Below, one piece after another: positions 18,208 through 27,294 of a DNA stretch of 64,000 nt. The notes below the pieces were generated by a model that worked only from the letters and a program-made list of their open reading frames with translations, had not been told where the DNA came from and did not search any database. The stretch is from the NCBI GenBank assembly GCA_965209015.1, contig OZ242367.1, positions 868,001 to 932,000 on the forward strand. Direction: 5' to 3'. This DNA comes from Bin80 sp965209015. GTDB taxonomy: Bacteria; Bacteroidota; Rhodothermia; Rhodothermales; Bin80. Position 1 is the first letter of the stretch. The number at the start of each line of letters is the position of its first letter. The translations under genes were made by a program, and so were the position numbers.

Positions 18208-20001
18208 ATGAGGAGATGCGGACGGTTAGGTTGTATGCGGCCTCGGCACTGGATCCTAAGGATTGTGGTACTTAGCTTTATACTTTGGAGCGGTCCGAAC
18301 AGTAGTTCTGCTCAGCAACGGCCAACGCTCAGCGGTACGGTAATAGATTCTAATTCGACATCGCCGATTTCTGGGGCAGTGGTCATTTTGGCTGGAACCC
18401 TACACGGTGCGTTGACAGATAATGATGGACGATTTCAATTTGCCACAATCCTCCCGGGTAAATATCTTTTAAGTGTGTTTGCAGAGGGATACGACACGAT
18501 TCAGAAATCCATTGAGATTCAGGAAGATATGGAATTAGTTCTGCTCATTTCTCCCGTGGGCTACGAGTTGCCAGATCGTCATGGATTTCCGAGTCCAAAT
18601 TCTCAGACATTCTCTAATCTATTCAGATCCTTACTACCTCGCAGAGTGAATGCACTCAGAGTTCTGTATACTCCGATCGAATCAGAGTTCAATATAAATT
18701 CATATTATATGGAAGGGCTTCGTTTGATCTACCCCTTCACTCCGTTTCTTACATTGACTGAATCAGATAGAACAGAGATCATTCCTGGCCCTTACAGCTT
18801 GGACCATGGACTGGATGCTACGATTCAGTATAAGACATCAGAACAATCCACGAGTGGGGTAGAACTTATTTATGACTCTAAACAAAGAGGGTTGATTTCA
18901 AGGGGGACACTTGAACGCGATTGGTCTGGTGGATATGGGATACTAAGTGCGAGCTATTCCGGTGCTGGCGATTATTTAGATGGAAGTGGTCTCGTTCAGC
19001 AGGCGGGACTTCGCTCGGGAAATATTGCTGGGCGCGTTGGTGTCAGGTTGGATCCCAATCAGGCAATCACCGGGAGTGCAGGGTGGCTACAAGATCTAAG
19101 CCACGCGGGTGAAGAGTTTCTTCAGAGGTCGGCGTTTTTCCAATATAGATATTCAAATAAAACCGGCTTCCTTCAAGGCGTGACAGCATCCTTTGCGGTT
19201 CAGGGGTTGGAACATGAAATAGCAGAGAGGCAGCAGGGCGGATCTGTCTCGGTACGACTCATGCCATGGTCAAATCTACGCTTGCATATTGGCTCAGACT
19301 ACTATCACCATACATTCAGCGAGAAGTCTCACCATAGAATGAAGGAAGAAAATTACCCAGATTCATCTTTGGATACGGGAGTATTTATGACGGTTCTTCA
19401 ACGGGTATCTCAATTTCTGATTGATGTTCAATACAGGTTGGACTCTCACAACAACCAGTGGGGTGGAAGCACATCTGTGACTTGGCAATTCGGAAATGAA
19501 TGGAAATTGCTGGCAGGTGCAGGTCGGGTGAGGTCAAGTGGATCAGCAGGAATGTTGAGACAAATAAATTTGGGAATCCGGTGGGAAGGACTCAGTGAAG
19601 TTATTGAGTTCATGACATTTTCTCGGGAGACCGAGAACAATCATTCCTTCGGTGTGACCTCACTCTTCCAGAGGGCATGGTGGAGCGCAATGACCTATAC
19701 GGCGGTATCAAACTTGTCATCTTCTGACCTGAAACCGTGCTGGTCTACCTGGGGACAGGTGCAGGTGGTGGTTCAAGGTCCGTTCAACCTGTTTAAATTT
19801 GGCTCAGATCTGTATGGCACAATCTTTAATGAGCCAGCGTGGATCAGTACGGATATATGGTTGCAAATAAGAGAGTTCAATGGCATATCTCTGCAGATCC
19901 GGACCAATAACTTATTGGATGGAACGTTCCGATACCCATATAGCGAATTTGCAGAACCGGGGCGGTCAGTTGTATTTTCTCTTCGGTACCAACACAAGTA
20001 A
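18208..20001 (+). CDS. TonB-receptor-like outer-membrane barrel with CarboxypepD_reg domain
   Basis: About 597 aa from this start; the frame is open to 18079, but the chain from MRRCGRLGC leads straight into a hydrophobic signal segment (ILRIVVLSFILW) and an SSSAQ cleavage site. Next comes a CarboxypepD_reg-like sandwich (LSGTVIDSNS..SGAVVIL..TDNDGRFQF), then a plug-like region and a long aromatic-rich barrel ending in F-S-L-R-Y. It is shorter than full TonB receptors (usually 700-1000 aa), and I see no clear TonB box. The transported substrate is unknown. Confidence 0.78.
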   Translation: MRRCGRLGCMRPRHWILRIVVLSFILWSGPNSSSAQQRPTLSGTVIDSNSTSPISGAVVILAGTLHGALTDNDGRFQFATILPGKYLLSVFAEGYDTIQKSIEIQEDMELVLLISPVGYELPDRHGFPSPNSQTFSNLFRSLLPRRVNALRVLYTPIESEFNINSYYMEGLRLIYPFTPFLTLTESDRTEIIPGPYSLDHGLDATIQYKTSEQSTSGVELIYDSKQRGLISRGTLERDWSGGYGILSASYSGAGDYLDGSGLVQQAGLRSGNIAGRVGVRLDPNQAITGSAGWLQDLSHAGEEFLQRSAFFQYRYSNKTGFLQGVTASFAVQGLEHEIAERQQGGSVSVRLMPWSNLRLHIGSDYYHHTFSEKSHHRMKEENYPDSSLDTGVFMTVLQRVSQFLIDVQYRLDSHNNQWGGSTSVTWQFGNEWKLLAGAGRVRSSGSAGMLRQINLGIRWEGLSEVIEFMTFSRETENNHSFGVTSLFQRAWWSAMTYTAVSNLSSSDLKPCWSTWGQVQVVVQGPFNLFKFGSDLYGTIFNEPAWISTDIWLQIREFNGISLQIRTNNLLDGTFRYPYSEFAEPGRSVVFSLRYQHK

Positions 20002-20008
20002 GCAATTC

Positions 20009-20983
20009 TCAGGTTGCCAGAGAATCTGCAACCCGTCGTGCAGTTTCTGCGAAGGGACGGAAAGAGCATCCAAGTGTCTCAATCGCACGTTGGTTTGAAT
20101 ATTGTCGTGGTTGAAGGATTGATCGTACAGTCGATCGACCAAAACCAAGATTTTGGCCTGTCACATAGCTCCAGAAATCTGCAAGAGTTCCTCCCACCAG
20201 TGCAAGGCTATAAGGGATGGCGATACGTGGGGGATTGACGTCCATGGCTTCGGCCAATTGAGAAAAGATTGATTTCCAAGTAAGATTCTCACTTCCCAAA
20301 ATGTAACGGGCTCCAGTGCGTCCCTGTTGCAATGCAGCAAGATGCCCTAAGGCTACATCCGTTACATCTACCACATTTGTCCCACCGCTGGGATAGGCTC
20401 TTATTTTTCCAGCACGAATCTGGAGTGCATATTGATGGGTGACATTCAGAGCTTTTCCACCACTGCGGTCTGGTCCGAAAACTAAGCCGGGGTTAACGAT
20501 CACAGCATCAAGCCCCTCGGCAATAGCTCGCTGTACCTCGAGTTCTGCCATGTACTTACTTTTGGCATAAGGCCAGAGCAGAGACTTATTCTGCCATTCA
20601 GAATTTTCATTAGATATGCTCCGATCTGGATTTGCAATTGCAGCAACGCTGGATGTATGCACTAGCCGCTCAATTCCACTGTCTCTTGCTGCATTGACCA
20701 CTGCGGCCGTACCCTGAACATTGACTCGGTTGAGAGACCGGGATCGAAAACGAACATTTCCAGCTACATGAAAAACAACATGAATTGATTTCATTGCATC
20801 ACGCAACGCATTCAGGTCGCCAATGTCTCCAGTACAATGTTCAATCTCAGATGCAACTGGACTTAACAGGCTTAGATTAGAAGTCTCCCGTCTGAAAATA
20901 CGAGTGTGATGCCCTGCTTCCAAGAGTAAATGTACGAGTTCACTCCCCACAAATCCAGTTGCACCGGTAACAAGTACTTTCAT
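20009..20983 (-). CDS. NAD(P)-dependent epimerase/dehydratase (extended SDR)
   Basis: 324-aa Rossmann enzyme. GATGFVGS nucleotide-binding motif at the N-terminus, HVAGNVRFR, VHTSSVAA, catalytic YAKSK (Tyr/Lys), and VNPGLVFGP. It resembles the dihydroflavonol-reductase-like group; the substrate is not predictable. It overlaps the biotin-carrier gene upstream by 4 bp (ATGA). Its stop lies only 7 bp from the stop of the convergent barrel gene. Confidence 0.92.
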   Translation of the reverse strand: MKVLVTGATGFVGSELVHLLLEAGHHTRIFRRETSNLSLLSPVASEIEHCTGDIGDLNALRDAMKSIHVVFHVAGNVRFRSRSLNRVNVQGTAAVVNAARDSGIERLVHTSSVAAIANPDRSISNENSEWQNKSLLWPYAKSKYMAELEVQRAIAEGLDAVIVNPGLVFGPDRSGGKALNVTHQYALQIRAGKIRAYPSGGTNVVDVTDVALGHLAALQQGRTGARYILGSENLTWKSIFSQLAEAMDVNPPRIAIPYSLALVGGTLADFWSYVTGQNLGFGRSTVRSILQPRQYSNQRAIETLGCSFRPFAETARRVADSLAT

Positions 20984-21480
20984 GGTGCAAATTCGATAAG
21001 AAGGGTATCAGGTGTAACCGTTTCCCCTTCTTTCACATGAATCTTTATGACTTTTCCCGTACACGGGGATCGAAGTTCATTTTCCATTTTCATTGCTTCA
21101 AGTATAATTAATCCTTGATGTTCAGTAACAGGTTCTCCCTCTTGAATCATTATTTTCATGATTGCTCCAGGCATCAGAGCTCGAAGTGCATTCGTAGTTT
21201 TATGTACCTGAGTTTTCCGACCATGGAGTAAAATGAGTTCTGAGCGCTCACTGAGGATTTGGGCTCTGACCATCTTACCATTGATCGTTAATGAGTGATC
21301 AGGTTCGTTTCCGATGTGAATCAGATGACTGGCTCCGTTCAATAACAAGCTGTAGACACCGGGCCTCAGTTCAACCAGTGAAGAGTTAATTTTATGTCCA
21401 GATAGCCAGAGTTGTTTTTCCGATTGGATGATAGGAATTCGTTCACCATCAACATCAACCAAGAAGTGTTTCGTCATCAC
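20980..21480 (-). CDS. Biotin/lipoyl carrier domain protein (carboxylase carrier subunit)
   Basis: 166 aa. The C-terminal half is a biotinyl domain: LRALMPGAIMKIMIQEGEPV, then EAMKMENEL with the biotin-accepting Lys (about residue 131), then GKVIKIHVKEGETV. The N-terminal half matches the linker region of acyl-CoA carboxylase alpha chains. It probably serves an acetyl- or propionyl-CoA carboxylase whose other subunits are not in the window. It is the first gene of a two-gene unit with the SDR enzyme. Confidence 0.9.
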   Translation of the reverse strand: MMTKHFLVDVDGERIPIIQSEKQLWLSGHKINSSLVELRPGVYSLLLNGASHLIHIGNEPDHSLTINGKMVRAQILSERSELILLHGRKTQVHKTTNALRALMPGAIMKIMIQEGEPVTEHQGLIILEAMKMENELRSPCTGKVIKIHVKEGETVTPDTLLIEFAP

Positions 21481-22489
21481 TGGATCAGAAAGAAGTTCCT
21501 CCCGAATGTTATGGTATTGATAGCTCTCCTCAGAGGAATAGAATTACAACTCCGAAGTTTTCAGCCCTTTGAGTCTCTTTCGACAGTTTTAGATTTCCTC
21601 AAATTTATCGTTGATTAGGAGTGCGAGCGTTCAGGTAAAGTGCATAGGGGCCCCGTCAGAATATCGCTAAATGCTTGGGCAATCTGGATCGCTTCTTAGA
21701 TGCCTATCTCTTGGCACTGATCAGCCAGATTTCTATATATTTCGATTGACCTATGTGCCACACATTCCTCACAGATTATGGGAGAATCCTTTAAGTTCAG
21801 ATACATAACAAGTAGCCGGTATATCTTTTTCAGGGCAAAGCATATTCTGCTATCAGCACAAATTTTGAGCAATTATTTTCATTGGCCGAGAGCAACTTTA
21901 TTATCATAGACTCTCTAAGTATAAAATTTTTGAAATGGGTGATTAGGCAGGTAATATGGATGCTAAGTATACAATGTTTTTTTGGATTCCTCTATAAATC
22001 AACCAAAAGTTCAGCAGCAGTGATGATCGCAAGTTCTGACATTATTCCCCGACACAAGGTATGGATTTCTGAGCTCTATATATCCGGCTTGGGTTCCAGA
22101 TTTTAGTTGATCAATCTACGTTCAGATATAAAATTTGTGGCTGAAATCTCCTTTTGAATTTCTATGCACGCAACAAGGTCTTATGATTTCAATTTCTCTC
22201 CCTTACTCAACTTGAGCATTAACTCATAGGGGCGCGAGTGATTGGGGTTTCAAGAAATATTGAATTATTTTTCAATTATTAATTAATTGGACGAAGTTCC
22301 GGTTCAGTAGTTCCTATGGTTTAAGCCGTTACATTTCGTGAACTTTTTATTAATTTTATGCGAATTCTCTCGAATTTCTCCAAAATCAGGAGATATTCAA
22401 TCTGGTTTCGCAGTATATTTTACCATATATGCTTGTGTATTATGCTCGTTTTGCGAACTTGGTAAAATTTATTTTAGTCCTTATCAGAG
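21481..22489. other. AT-rich intergenic region, 1 kb
   Basis: Markedly AT-rich compared with its neighbours, especially 21840-22480. Only short frames without recognisable content. I see no RNA gene. It may hold promoters for the leftward carrier gene. Confidence 0.5.
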
Positions 22490-22744
22490 ATGCAAATTGG
22501 ATCTATAATGTTGCTTGTCGTGGGAGCACTAACTTGGATCGCTTGGAGGAAGCCAGGGGGCTGGTTGTCAAAGATGAGTTCGCGAGGACACTTTTTTGTT
22601 ACTTTGGCTGGTGCAGCCCTCATGGCGGGATTGATTGTCACAGGCAATCCACAGAATACTCGGATTATGGTACCGTTGATGGCCTTGTTGTTTGGTACAT
22701 CCTTGGCCTTGAGGTATTATAAAATGAGAAAAAAAATGTGTTAA
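22490..22744 (+). CDS. Small membrane protein, hypothetical
   Basis: 84 aa. Three hydrophobic segments (about residues 5-19, 33-51, 57-74) separated by short polar loops, with a basic C-terminus (YYKMRKKMC). No family recognised. A second frame (GTG at 22738) overlaps its stop and runs 48 codons without known content. Hydrophobic pattern and start context are the only support. Confidence 0.4.
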   Translation: MQIGSIMLLVVGALTWIAWRKPGGWLSKMSSRGHFFVTLAGAALMAGLIVTGNPQNTRIMVPLMALLFGTSLALRYYKMRKKMC

Positions 22745-22919
22745 GAGTGCGTGTTCCGGATTTGCTGATCGCACTCCTGAGCACCCCTGTTGAATTGCCC
22801 GTCTCGGCTGAACATTGGCGTGTTATGCCCGCTGATGAAGAGGGGATGCACCTATTATTTGCCCCGGTAACAGTACGCTTGTGAATGAGACATTGGTGGC
22901 ATACAGTGTTTTATTCGCT

Positions 22920-23327
22920 CGTTGTGGGGGGGGCAGCAATGGGTGCCGTCCACATGCCTGGAAATACTTCCTCCAGTACAATCTTGCCAATCCATTCAAT
23001 CTCACGGTCACCGTCGCTCATTATCCCAGCGGGGCCTCCAAGTAGAACCCCATTGATCATCGATGCTTCGGCCAAGTCTCCAAAGGGTGGGCCGGCATCC
23101 CGCTTACATCATTGGAAACCATGCTCAACTGTATGAATACCACGACGACGCAGACGGGCCTGAATGTTACAGCGCAACTAGTTGAATGCGAATATGTACG
23201 GGGATGTTCAACGGCAATACAAATTACGGTCGACGACAAAACTTTTTACGGTTTCAGGAATCCAAAGTTTAACCATGGCGGAGCACATTTCATTGAGACG
23301 GAGCAGCTCGCTGCTCCGCCTCAATGA
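22920..23327 (+). pseudogene. ISAzo13-family transposase relic, C-terminal part
   Basis: Conceptual translation in one frame gives GGSNGCR.HAWKYFLQ, then LTVTVAHYPSGASK, stop, NPIDHRCFGQVSKGWAGIPLTSLETML and TTTTQTGLNVTAQL. This follows the C-terminal half of ISAzo13 transposases (DGGGSNG.R..WK..LQ...CHYPPGTSKWNPIEHRLFS.ISKNW.G.PL.S.ET..). The conserved Trp of SKWNP is a TAG stop at 23043-23045, a single-base nonsense change. The N-terminal half and the element ends are missing. Confidence 0.85.
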
Positions 23328-23328
23328 A
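23289..23328. repeat. Long near-perfect hairpin
   Basis: Stem ttcattgag-a-cggagcagc pairs with gctgctccg-c-ctcaatgaa, 18 of 19 pairs, around a 2-nt centre. It covers the end of the ISAzo13 relic frame. No T-run follows on either side; it could be a transposon end structure or a read-through block. Confidence 0.75.
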
Positions 23329-23443
23329 GAGGGTAATTTCCACGATTTGGTCCATGTCTGATCTCTCTGTTGGCCTGCTGGACACGGACAACAGCAGGCA
23401 AATTCACTTCTAATTGTGTTCCAAGGGTTCATGTGCTGATTGG

Positions 23444-23950
23444 TTAGGAAGTGGGAGATTCAAGTCCTTCGTTCACGTTTTCTTGTCGCCGTTGGGCTAC
23501 TTCTAACCGATAACTTGGCAGATGAAGCTCTAAGACCACACAATGATGCACCAATCGGTCCACGGCGGCGGTTGCGTTCATTGGATCATAAAAGATGCCC
23601 TCCCATTGCGAGAAGGGCAGGTGGCTGGTCAGGAGCACGCTCTTGCGCTCATAGCACGCAGCCAAGAACTGGAACAGGGCTTCCATCTCTTCCCGACTAT
23701 GCTTCACATAACCCAGTCCATCAATGAGAATCCCATCAAAGCGTAGCAACTGCTGAATGAAGGGTTGGAGTCCTTGCTCCTGTTTTGCACGAAGTAAGGC
23801 GTCAACTAGTGCATCCGAGTCTTCGCAGATCATCTCCCCAAGAGCAACCAACTGCCTCCTGCGTCTTGAGCGCCTGTGAGAAACCGTGCTCTGGGGAGTG
23901 CTGTGATTTACGCCACATAGAGAGTCTGTGCCATCACAATTAAATCTCAT
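23444..23950 (-). pseudogene. istB: IS21-family IstB helper ATPase, N-terminally truncated
   Basis: Minus-strand frame with ALVDALLRAKQEQGL, FDGILIDGLGYV (Walker B), SREEMEALFQFLA, LLTSHLPFSQWEGIF and DRLVHHCVVLEL, the order of IS21 IstB proteins. The Walker A half (GxxGxGKT) is absent and the first 40 residues of the frame do not look like IstB. No istA is present, so this is a non-functional fragment. Confidence 0.85.
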
Positions 23951-23982
23951 TCGGTGGATAAATTCGTCTCGTTTGGAAAACT

Positions 23983-25397
23983 GGCTCTTCGCACTTAAGA
24001 GTGGGTTAATTGATTTCGGTAGCCTTCTGGATACATATCTAACCCTCCGAGATAGAAGTAAATCGCAGTGGCGAACCGCTGTTTATTTCGGTATCCCCGG
24101 GCACGGACCTTGATGCTTTTGATCCTACTATTGATGCTTTCCGCTGGCCCATTGCTGACTTTGAGAACGATGGCATTGATGATCCCCCATAGATGTTTTT
24201 TGACGGTCTTCGCGGCCTCTTTCATGGGAGCAAGTCTACAGCGCATGGCCCAACTCAACCAGCGCGTCCAACCTTTGCGTGCCCACGTTCGACTCGTATA
24301 GTGCCAGAGTCTCTGGGACAGGTCTTTGATTGCCCAAGCCCGAGCCGTTCTCAGCGAACTCTTCTTTAACGCTTGGAATCGTTTCTTTTGCTTGACTGAC
24401 ATATTCTGCGGATTGGTCAGCCATACATACTTGGTCCCTGTGAGATCCAGACTCCCTTCTTTCCGCAATTCTCGATTCTCCTGTTTCCGAACTTTATCTA
24501 CTGCACCTCCTATATATCTGGCTACATGAAAGCGATCAAATGCAATCTTTGTTTCTGCGTCAGGAACCCATTTGAGTGTAGCGGAGATGAACGCGGGCCA
24601 CATATCCATACTCAAGCTTTTGAGGGCTTTCAGTTGTGCAGGGGAACGAGAAGCATAATAGCTTTCCAGACTTTCTTTCTTCCGTTCATCCGCGACATGC
24701 AACACATGCCCCGTTTTCGGATTCCCCACTATCGTAACGTAGTTGTGCCCTTTTGTAAAGGCAATTTCATCCACACAGATGTGTTCCGTCTTCTCTTCCT
24801 CTCTACGAGCAAGCCCTCGCTTGACCGCACGTTCCATGATATTGGAGATCATTCTCCAACTCACCTTCAGTCGAGTGGCCACCGTGGATAGACTGCCCGC
24901 ATCCTCGGACCAGTCAATCACACGCGCCTCAAATCCGGTCGTAAACTGCACCCGCGCATCCGCCCATGGCACCGATACCGTCTTGATCCCATGCTCCGAA
25001 CACTGCACGCGAGGAACCCTCGCTACCACATGCGTGTGATAGTCACAGATTCGCGTATGACGCCACTTCCGACGACGATGGTCGTAACCCGGACAGGCCT
25101 TCCCACACTCGGGACAACGTAACACCAAATCCTCTGAATAGATGACATGGATCTCCGCCGTCAACTCCTCGGAATCATAGGTGATCTCCGATACCTCCCA
25201 CGAAGAGCCTATACCGAAGAGCTCACTAAGATCTTGAATTTGTATCGCCATGAATCGATCAATTGGTTGATTGGTTAATGAAAATGGAGCGTGTATCTAC
25301 CCATAAAATAAACATCAAAATCGACTCTGAACCTAATCCATCTCATGACCGTTCATCCTAATTCTGTGGCCTTGCCCACTTAAAAAGCTGTAGACCC
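23983..25397 (-). mobile_element. ISL3-family insertion sequence, copy 1 (intact, 1415 bp)
   Basis: Ends ggctcttcgcacttaagagtgggt and, on the other side, gggtctacagctttttaagtgggc, are imperfect inverted repeats. The element is flanked by an exact 8-bp direct repeat, ggaaaact, at 23975-23982 and 25398-25405. ISL3 elements make 8-bp target duplications, so the boundaries are secure. It carries one transposase gene. A second copy lies at 45004-46436 in the opposite orientation. Confidence 0.96.
23995..25251 (-). CDS. tnp: ISL3-family transposase, copy 1
   Basis: 418-aa DDE transposase. N-terminal zinc finger (CPECGKACPGYDHRRRKWRH), helix-turn-helix region, catalytic blocks CVDEIAFTKGHNY (first Asp), LSMDMWPAF (second Asp) and FHVARY; C-terminal GPAESINSRIK with the Glu. 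The frame is intact and the element has a target duplication, so it may be active. Compared with copy 2 it lacks 6 residues just before the second catalytic block (YYASRSP against YSAKYFAQSSRSP). Confidence 0.97.
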   Translation of the reverse strand: MAIQIQDLSELFGIGSSWEVSEITYDSEELTAEIHVIYSEDLVLRCPECGKACPGYDHRRRKWRHTRICDYHTHVVARVPRVQCSEHGIKTVSVPWADARVQFTTGFEARVIDWSEDAGSLSTVATRLKVSWRMISNIMERAVKRGLARREEEKTEHICVDEIAFTKGHNYVTIVGNPKTGHVLHVADERKKESLESYYASRSPAQLKALKSLSMDMWPAFISATLKWVPDAETKIAFDRFHVARYIGGAVDKVRKQENRELRKEGSLDLTGTKYVWLTNPQNMSVKQKKRFQALKKSSLRTARAWAIKDLSQRLWHYTSRTWARKGWTRWLSWAMRCRLAPMKEAAKTVKKHLWGIINAIVLKVSNGPAESINSRIKSIKVRARGYRNKQRFATAIYFYLGGLDMYPEGYRNQLTHS

Positions 25398-25405
25398 GGA
25401 AAACT

Positions 25406-25723
25406 AAGTTTCATACATATTCCTTCCATGCGACAAAATGTGTGAAATTTTGCAGGACGCATCTTTCGGAACCAGGGTTAGACGTCAAATGAGTAGGGGC
25501 TCACCCGCTTCATTTCCAAATAGATCCCGGAACCGATCAGTCCATGGTCTTGTCTAACTGACCACTCCCAAACTGTAGTTAAGTTAGAGTTTTCTTTGGG
25601 GGCAAATAGAATGGGATTTGCCGCGGCTTTCGTCGGTTAAACTATTTTATGAGAGGATATAGATTCCCCATAACATCCAATGGATGTATGAGTAATTTTA
25701 AATTGGGCTGAATTTGACTACGA
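25406..25723. other. Intergenic region between ISL3 and ubiE
   Basis: 318 bp. No gene or relic recognised on either strand. Presumably contains the ubiE promoter. Confidence 0.5.
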
Positions 25724-26458
25724 ATGCACTATTATCCACCGGTGGGAGAGGATGAATCGAAAGAGGGGGAGGTGTCAACCATGTTTAATGCAATCGCACA
25801 GCGGTACGATTTTCTGAATCGTATTCTGAGCTTTGGACTTGATCGTAGATGGCGAAAAGAAGCAATCCGACGTCTTGGTCAGCAAGAGGGGAAGCGAATT
25901 CTGGACGTTGCTACGGGCACAGGGGATGTTGCTCTTGCTGCTCTTCGCTTAAAGCCAAGAGAAGTTGTGGGAGTGGATATTGCCGATAGGATGTTAGAGA
26001 TCGCTCAAAAAAAGATCATACAAAAATCTATTCAGAATCGAATTTCGTTTGTGTTGGGATCAGCAGAGCAGCTTCCTTTTGCGCCCGATAGTTTTGATGC
26101 CGCGATTGTGGCTTTTGGTGTACGTAATTTTGCAAACTTAAATGCAGGCTTATCTATGATCCAACGAGTCCTCAGGCCTGGTGGAGCTTTGGTCGTACTT
26201 GAGTTTAGTCAGCCAACCGCGCGACCGGTTCGGTCGCTCTATCAGATGTATTCGCGGCAAATTCTTCCAAGAATTGGAAGTGCACTTTCGGGGGTTACTG
26301 GACCATATAAGTATCTGCCTGACTCAATTGGAGTCTTCCCCAGTGGACACAACTTTCTGGCTCGACTTACCGAATGTGGTTTTGAGCGAACAAAGGCAGA
26401 GCCCCTTACGTTAGGAATTGTATCCCTCTACACTGGTTATGCCACAGGATCACAGTGA
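25724..26458 (+). CDS. ubiE: Demethylmenaquinone methyltransferase (UbiE/MenG)
   Basis: 244-aa SAM-dependent methyltransferase completing menaquinone (respiratory quinone) synthesis at the membrane face. Seen: VSTMFNAIAQRYDFLNRILSFGLDRRWR N-terminal signature, ILDVATGTGDVAL (SAM motif I), AFGVRNFANL, and VLEFSQP...YSRQILPRIGSALSG. Full length. In this phylum menaquinone is the expected substrate. Its stop overlaps the stop of the convergent RsbW-like gene by 9 bp. Confidence 0.96.
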   Translation: MHYYPPVGEDESKEGEVSTMFNAIAQRYDFLNRILSFGLDRRWRKEAIRRLGQQEGKRILDVATGTGDVALAALRLKPREVVGVDIADRMLEIAQKKIIQKSIQNRISFVLGSAEQLPFAPDSFDAAIVAFGVRNFANLNAGLSMIQRVLRPGGALVVLEFSQPTARPVRSLYQMYSRQILPRIGSALSGVTGPYKYLPDSIGVFPSGHNFLARLTECGFERTKAEPLTLGIVSLYTGYATGSQ

Positions 26459-26884
26459 ACTATGAAGAAATTTGACGAGTCGAATTTCGTTGAAACCATC
26501 TCCATGGAAATATTCAACTTCATCCATCACTCGTCGAATCATGTCCACCCCGAGTCCTCCAGATTTGCGTTTACGAGAGAGCTCAACCACATTGGGTCGC
26601 CGATAAGTGTCCAGATCAAAAGAACGGCCACGATCTCGGATCAACACCACAATACTATCTGGGTTGATCGTTAGGGTAAGGTTCACTTTTTCATTAGGAT
26701 CTCCCCGATAGGCATGCTCAATTATATTGGCACAGGCTTCGTCAACTGCCATTTGTAGATGACCGGCATGCTGTTCATTCATCTCTGCCATACGTGCGTG
26801 TTTATGAACAAACCTTCGCACCCGGGCTAAGTGACGAGTTGAACTTGGTACAACAAGAGTGTGAGTAATGGACGCCTGGCCCAT
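26450..26884 (-). CDS. RsbW-like serine kinase / anti-sigma ATPase
   Basis: 144-aa GHKL ATPase domain. N-box DEACANIIEHAY, G1 box IRDRGRSFD and G2 box GGLGVDMIRRVMDEVEY are all present. Such proteins phosphorylate a STAS partner and sequester a sigma factor or other target. It is the last gene of a phosphatase-STAS-kinase operon, beginning 9 bp after the STAS stop. No sigma factor gene is nearby. Confidence 0.92.
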   Translation of the reverse strand: MGQASITHTLVVPSSTRHLARVRRFVHKHARMAEMNEQHAGHLQMAVDEACANIIEHAYRGDPNEKVNLTLTINPDSIVVLIRDRGRSFDLDTYRRPNVVELSRKRKSGGLGVDMIRRVMDEVEYFHGDGFNEIRLVKFLHSSL

Positions 26885-26893
26885 GTTTACTAC

Positions 26894-27256
26894 CTATACA
26901 GGTTGAATGCCTTTTTCAAAAAGAGAGACGGCTTCCTCTTCAGTTTCTACGATGTGATAAATCAGAGGAAAACCGAGAAGGTCAAAAACATCAAAAATTT
27001 TCGGTTGAAGCGCACAAATTTTGATATCTCCACCCAGTGAGCGGATCTCCTCAATAAATGCCATAAAGACTCCGAGCCCAGCACTGGAGATATATTCTAG
27101 TTCGCCTCCGTGTACGATGAGATGGGTTTTTCCCTCATCCCGACACTTCTTAATTGCAGATTCCAACTCGGGAGCTGTATGGGCATCTAGTTCGCCACAT
27201 ACCGCTAATACGGTGATACTGCCGGCATTGCGAAATGCAACAGAAAAATTACTCAT
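26894..27256 (-). CDS. STAS-domain anti-anti-sigma factor
   Basis: 120 aa from the ATG at 27256; a TTG at 27268 is in frame but the ATG matches the family N-terminus (MSNFSVAFRNAGSITVLAVCGELDAHTAPEL). The phosphorylation site region YISSAGLGVF is intact. It is expected to be phosphorylated by the adjacent kinase and dephosphorylated by the upstream PP2C phosphatase, releasing or binding the kinase. Middle gene of the three-gene unit. Confidence 0.93.
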   Translation of the reverse strand: MSNFSVAFRNAGSITVLAVCGELDAHTAPELESAIKKCRDEGKTHLIVHGGELEYISSAGLGVFMAFIEEIRSLGGDIKICALQPKIFDVFDLLGFPLIYHIVETEEEAVSLFEKGIQPV

Positions 27257-27294
27257 AAGCAATTCCAATCCTTGGTGTTATATAAATCATGAAT

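Noticed and set aside
24743..25039. Plus-strand frames opposite ISL3 copy 1 (and the matching ones opposite copy 2)
   Set aside because: They are mirrored in both copies because the transposase is; none has known content.
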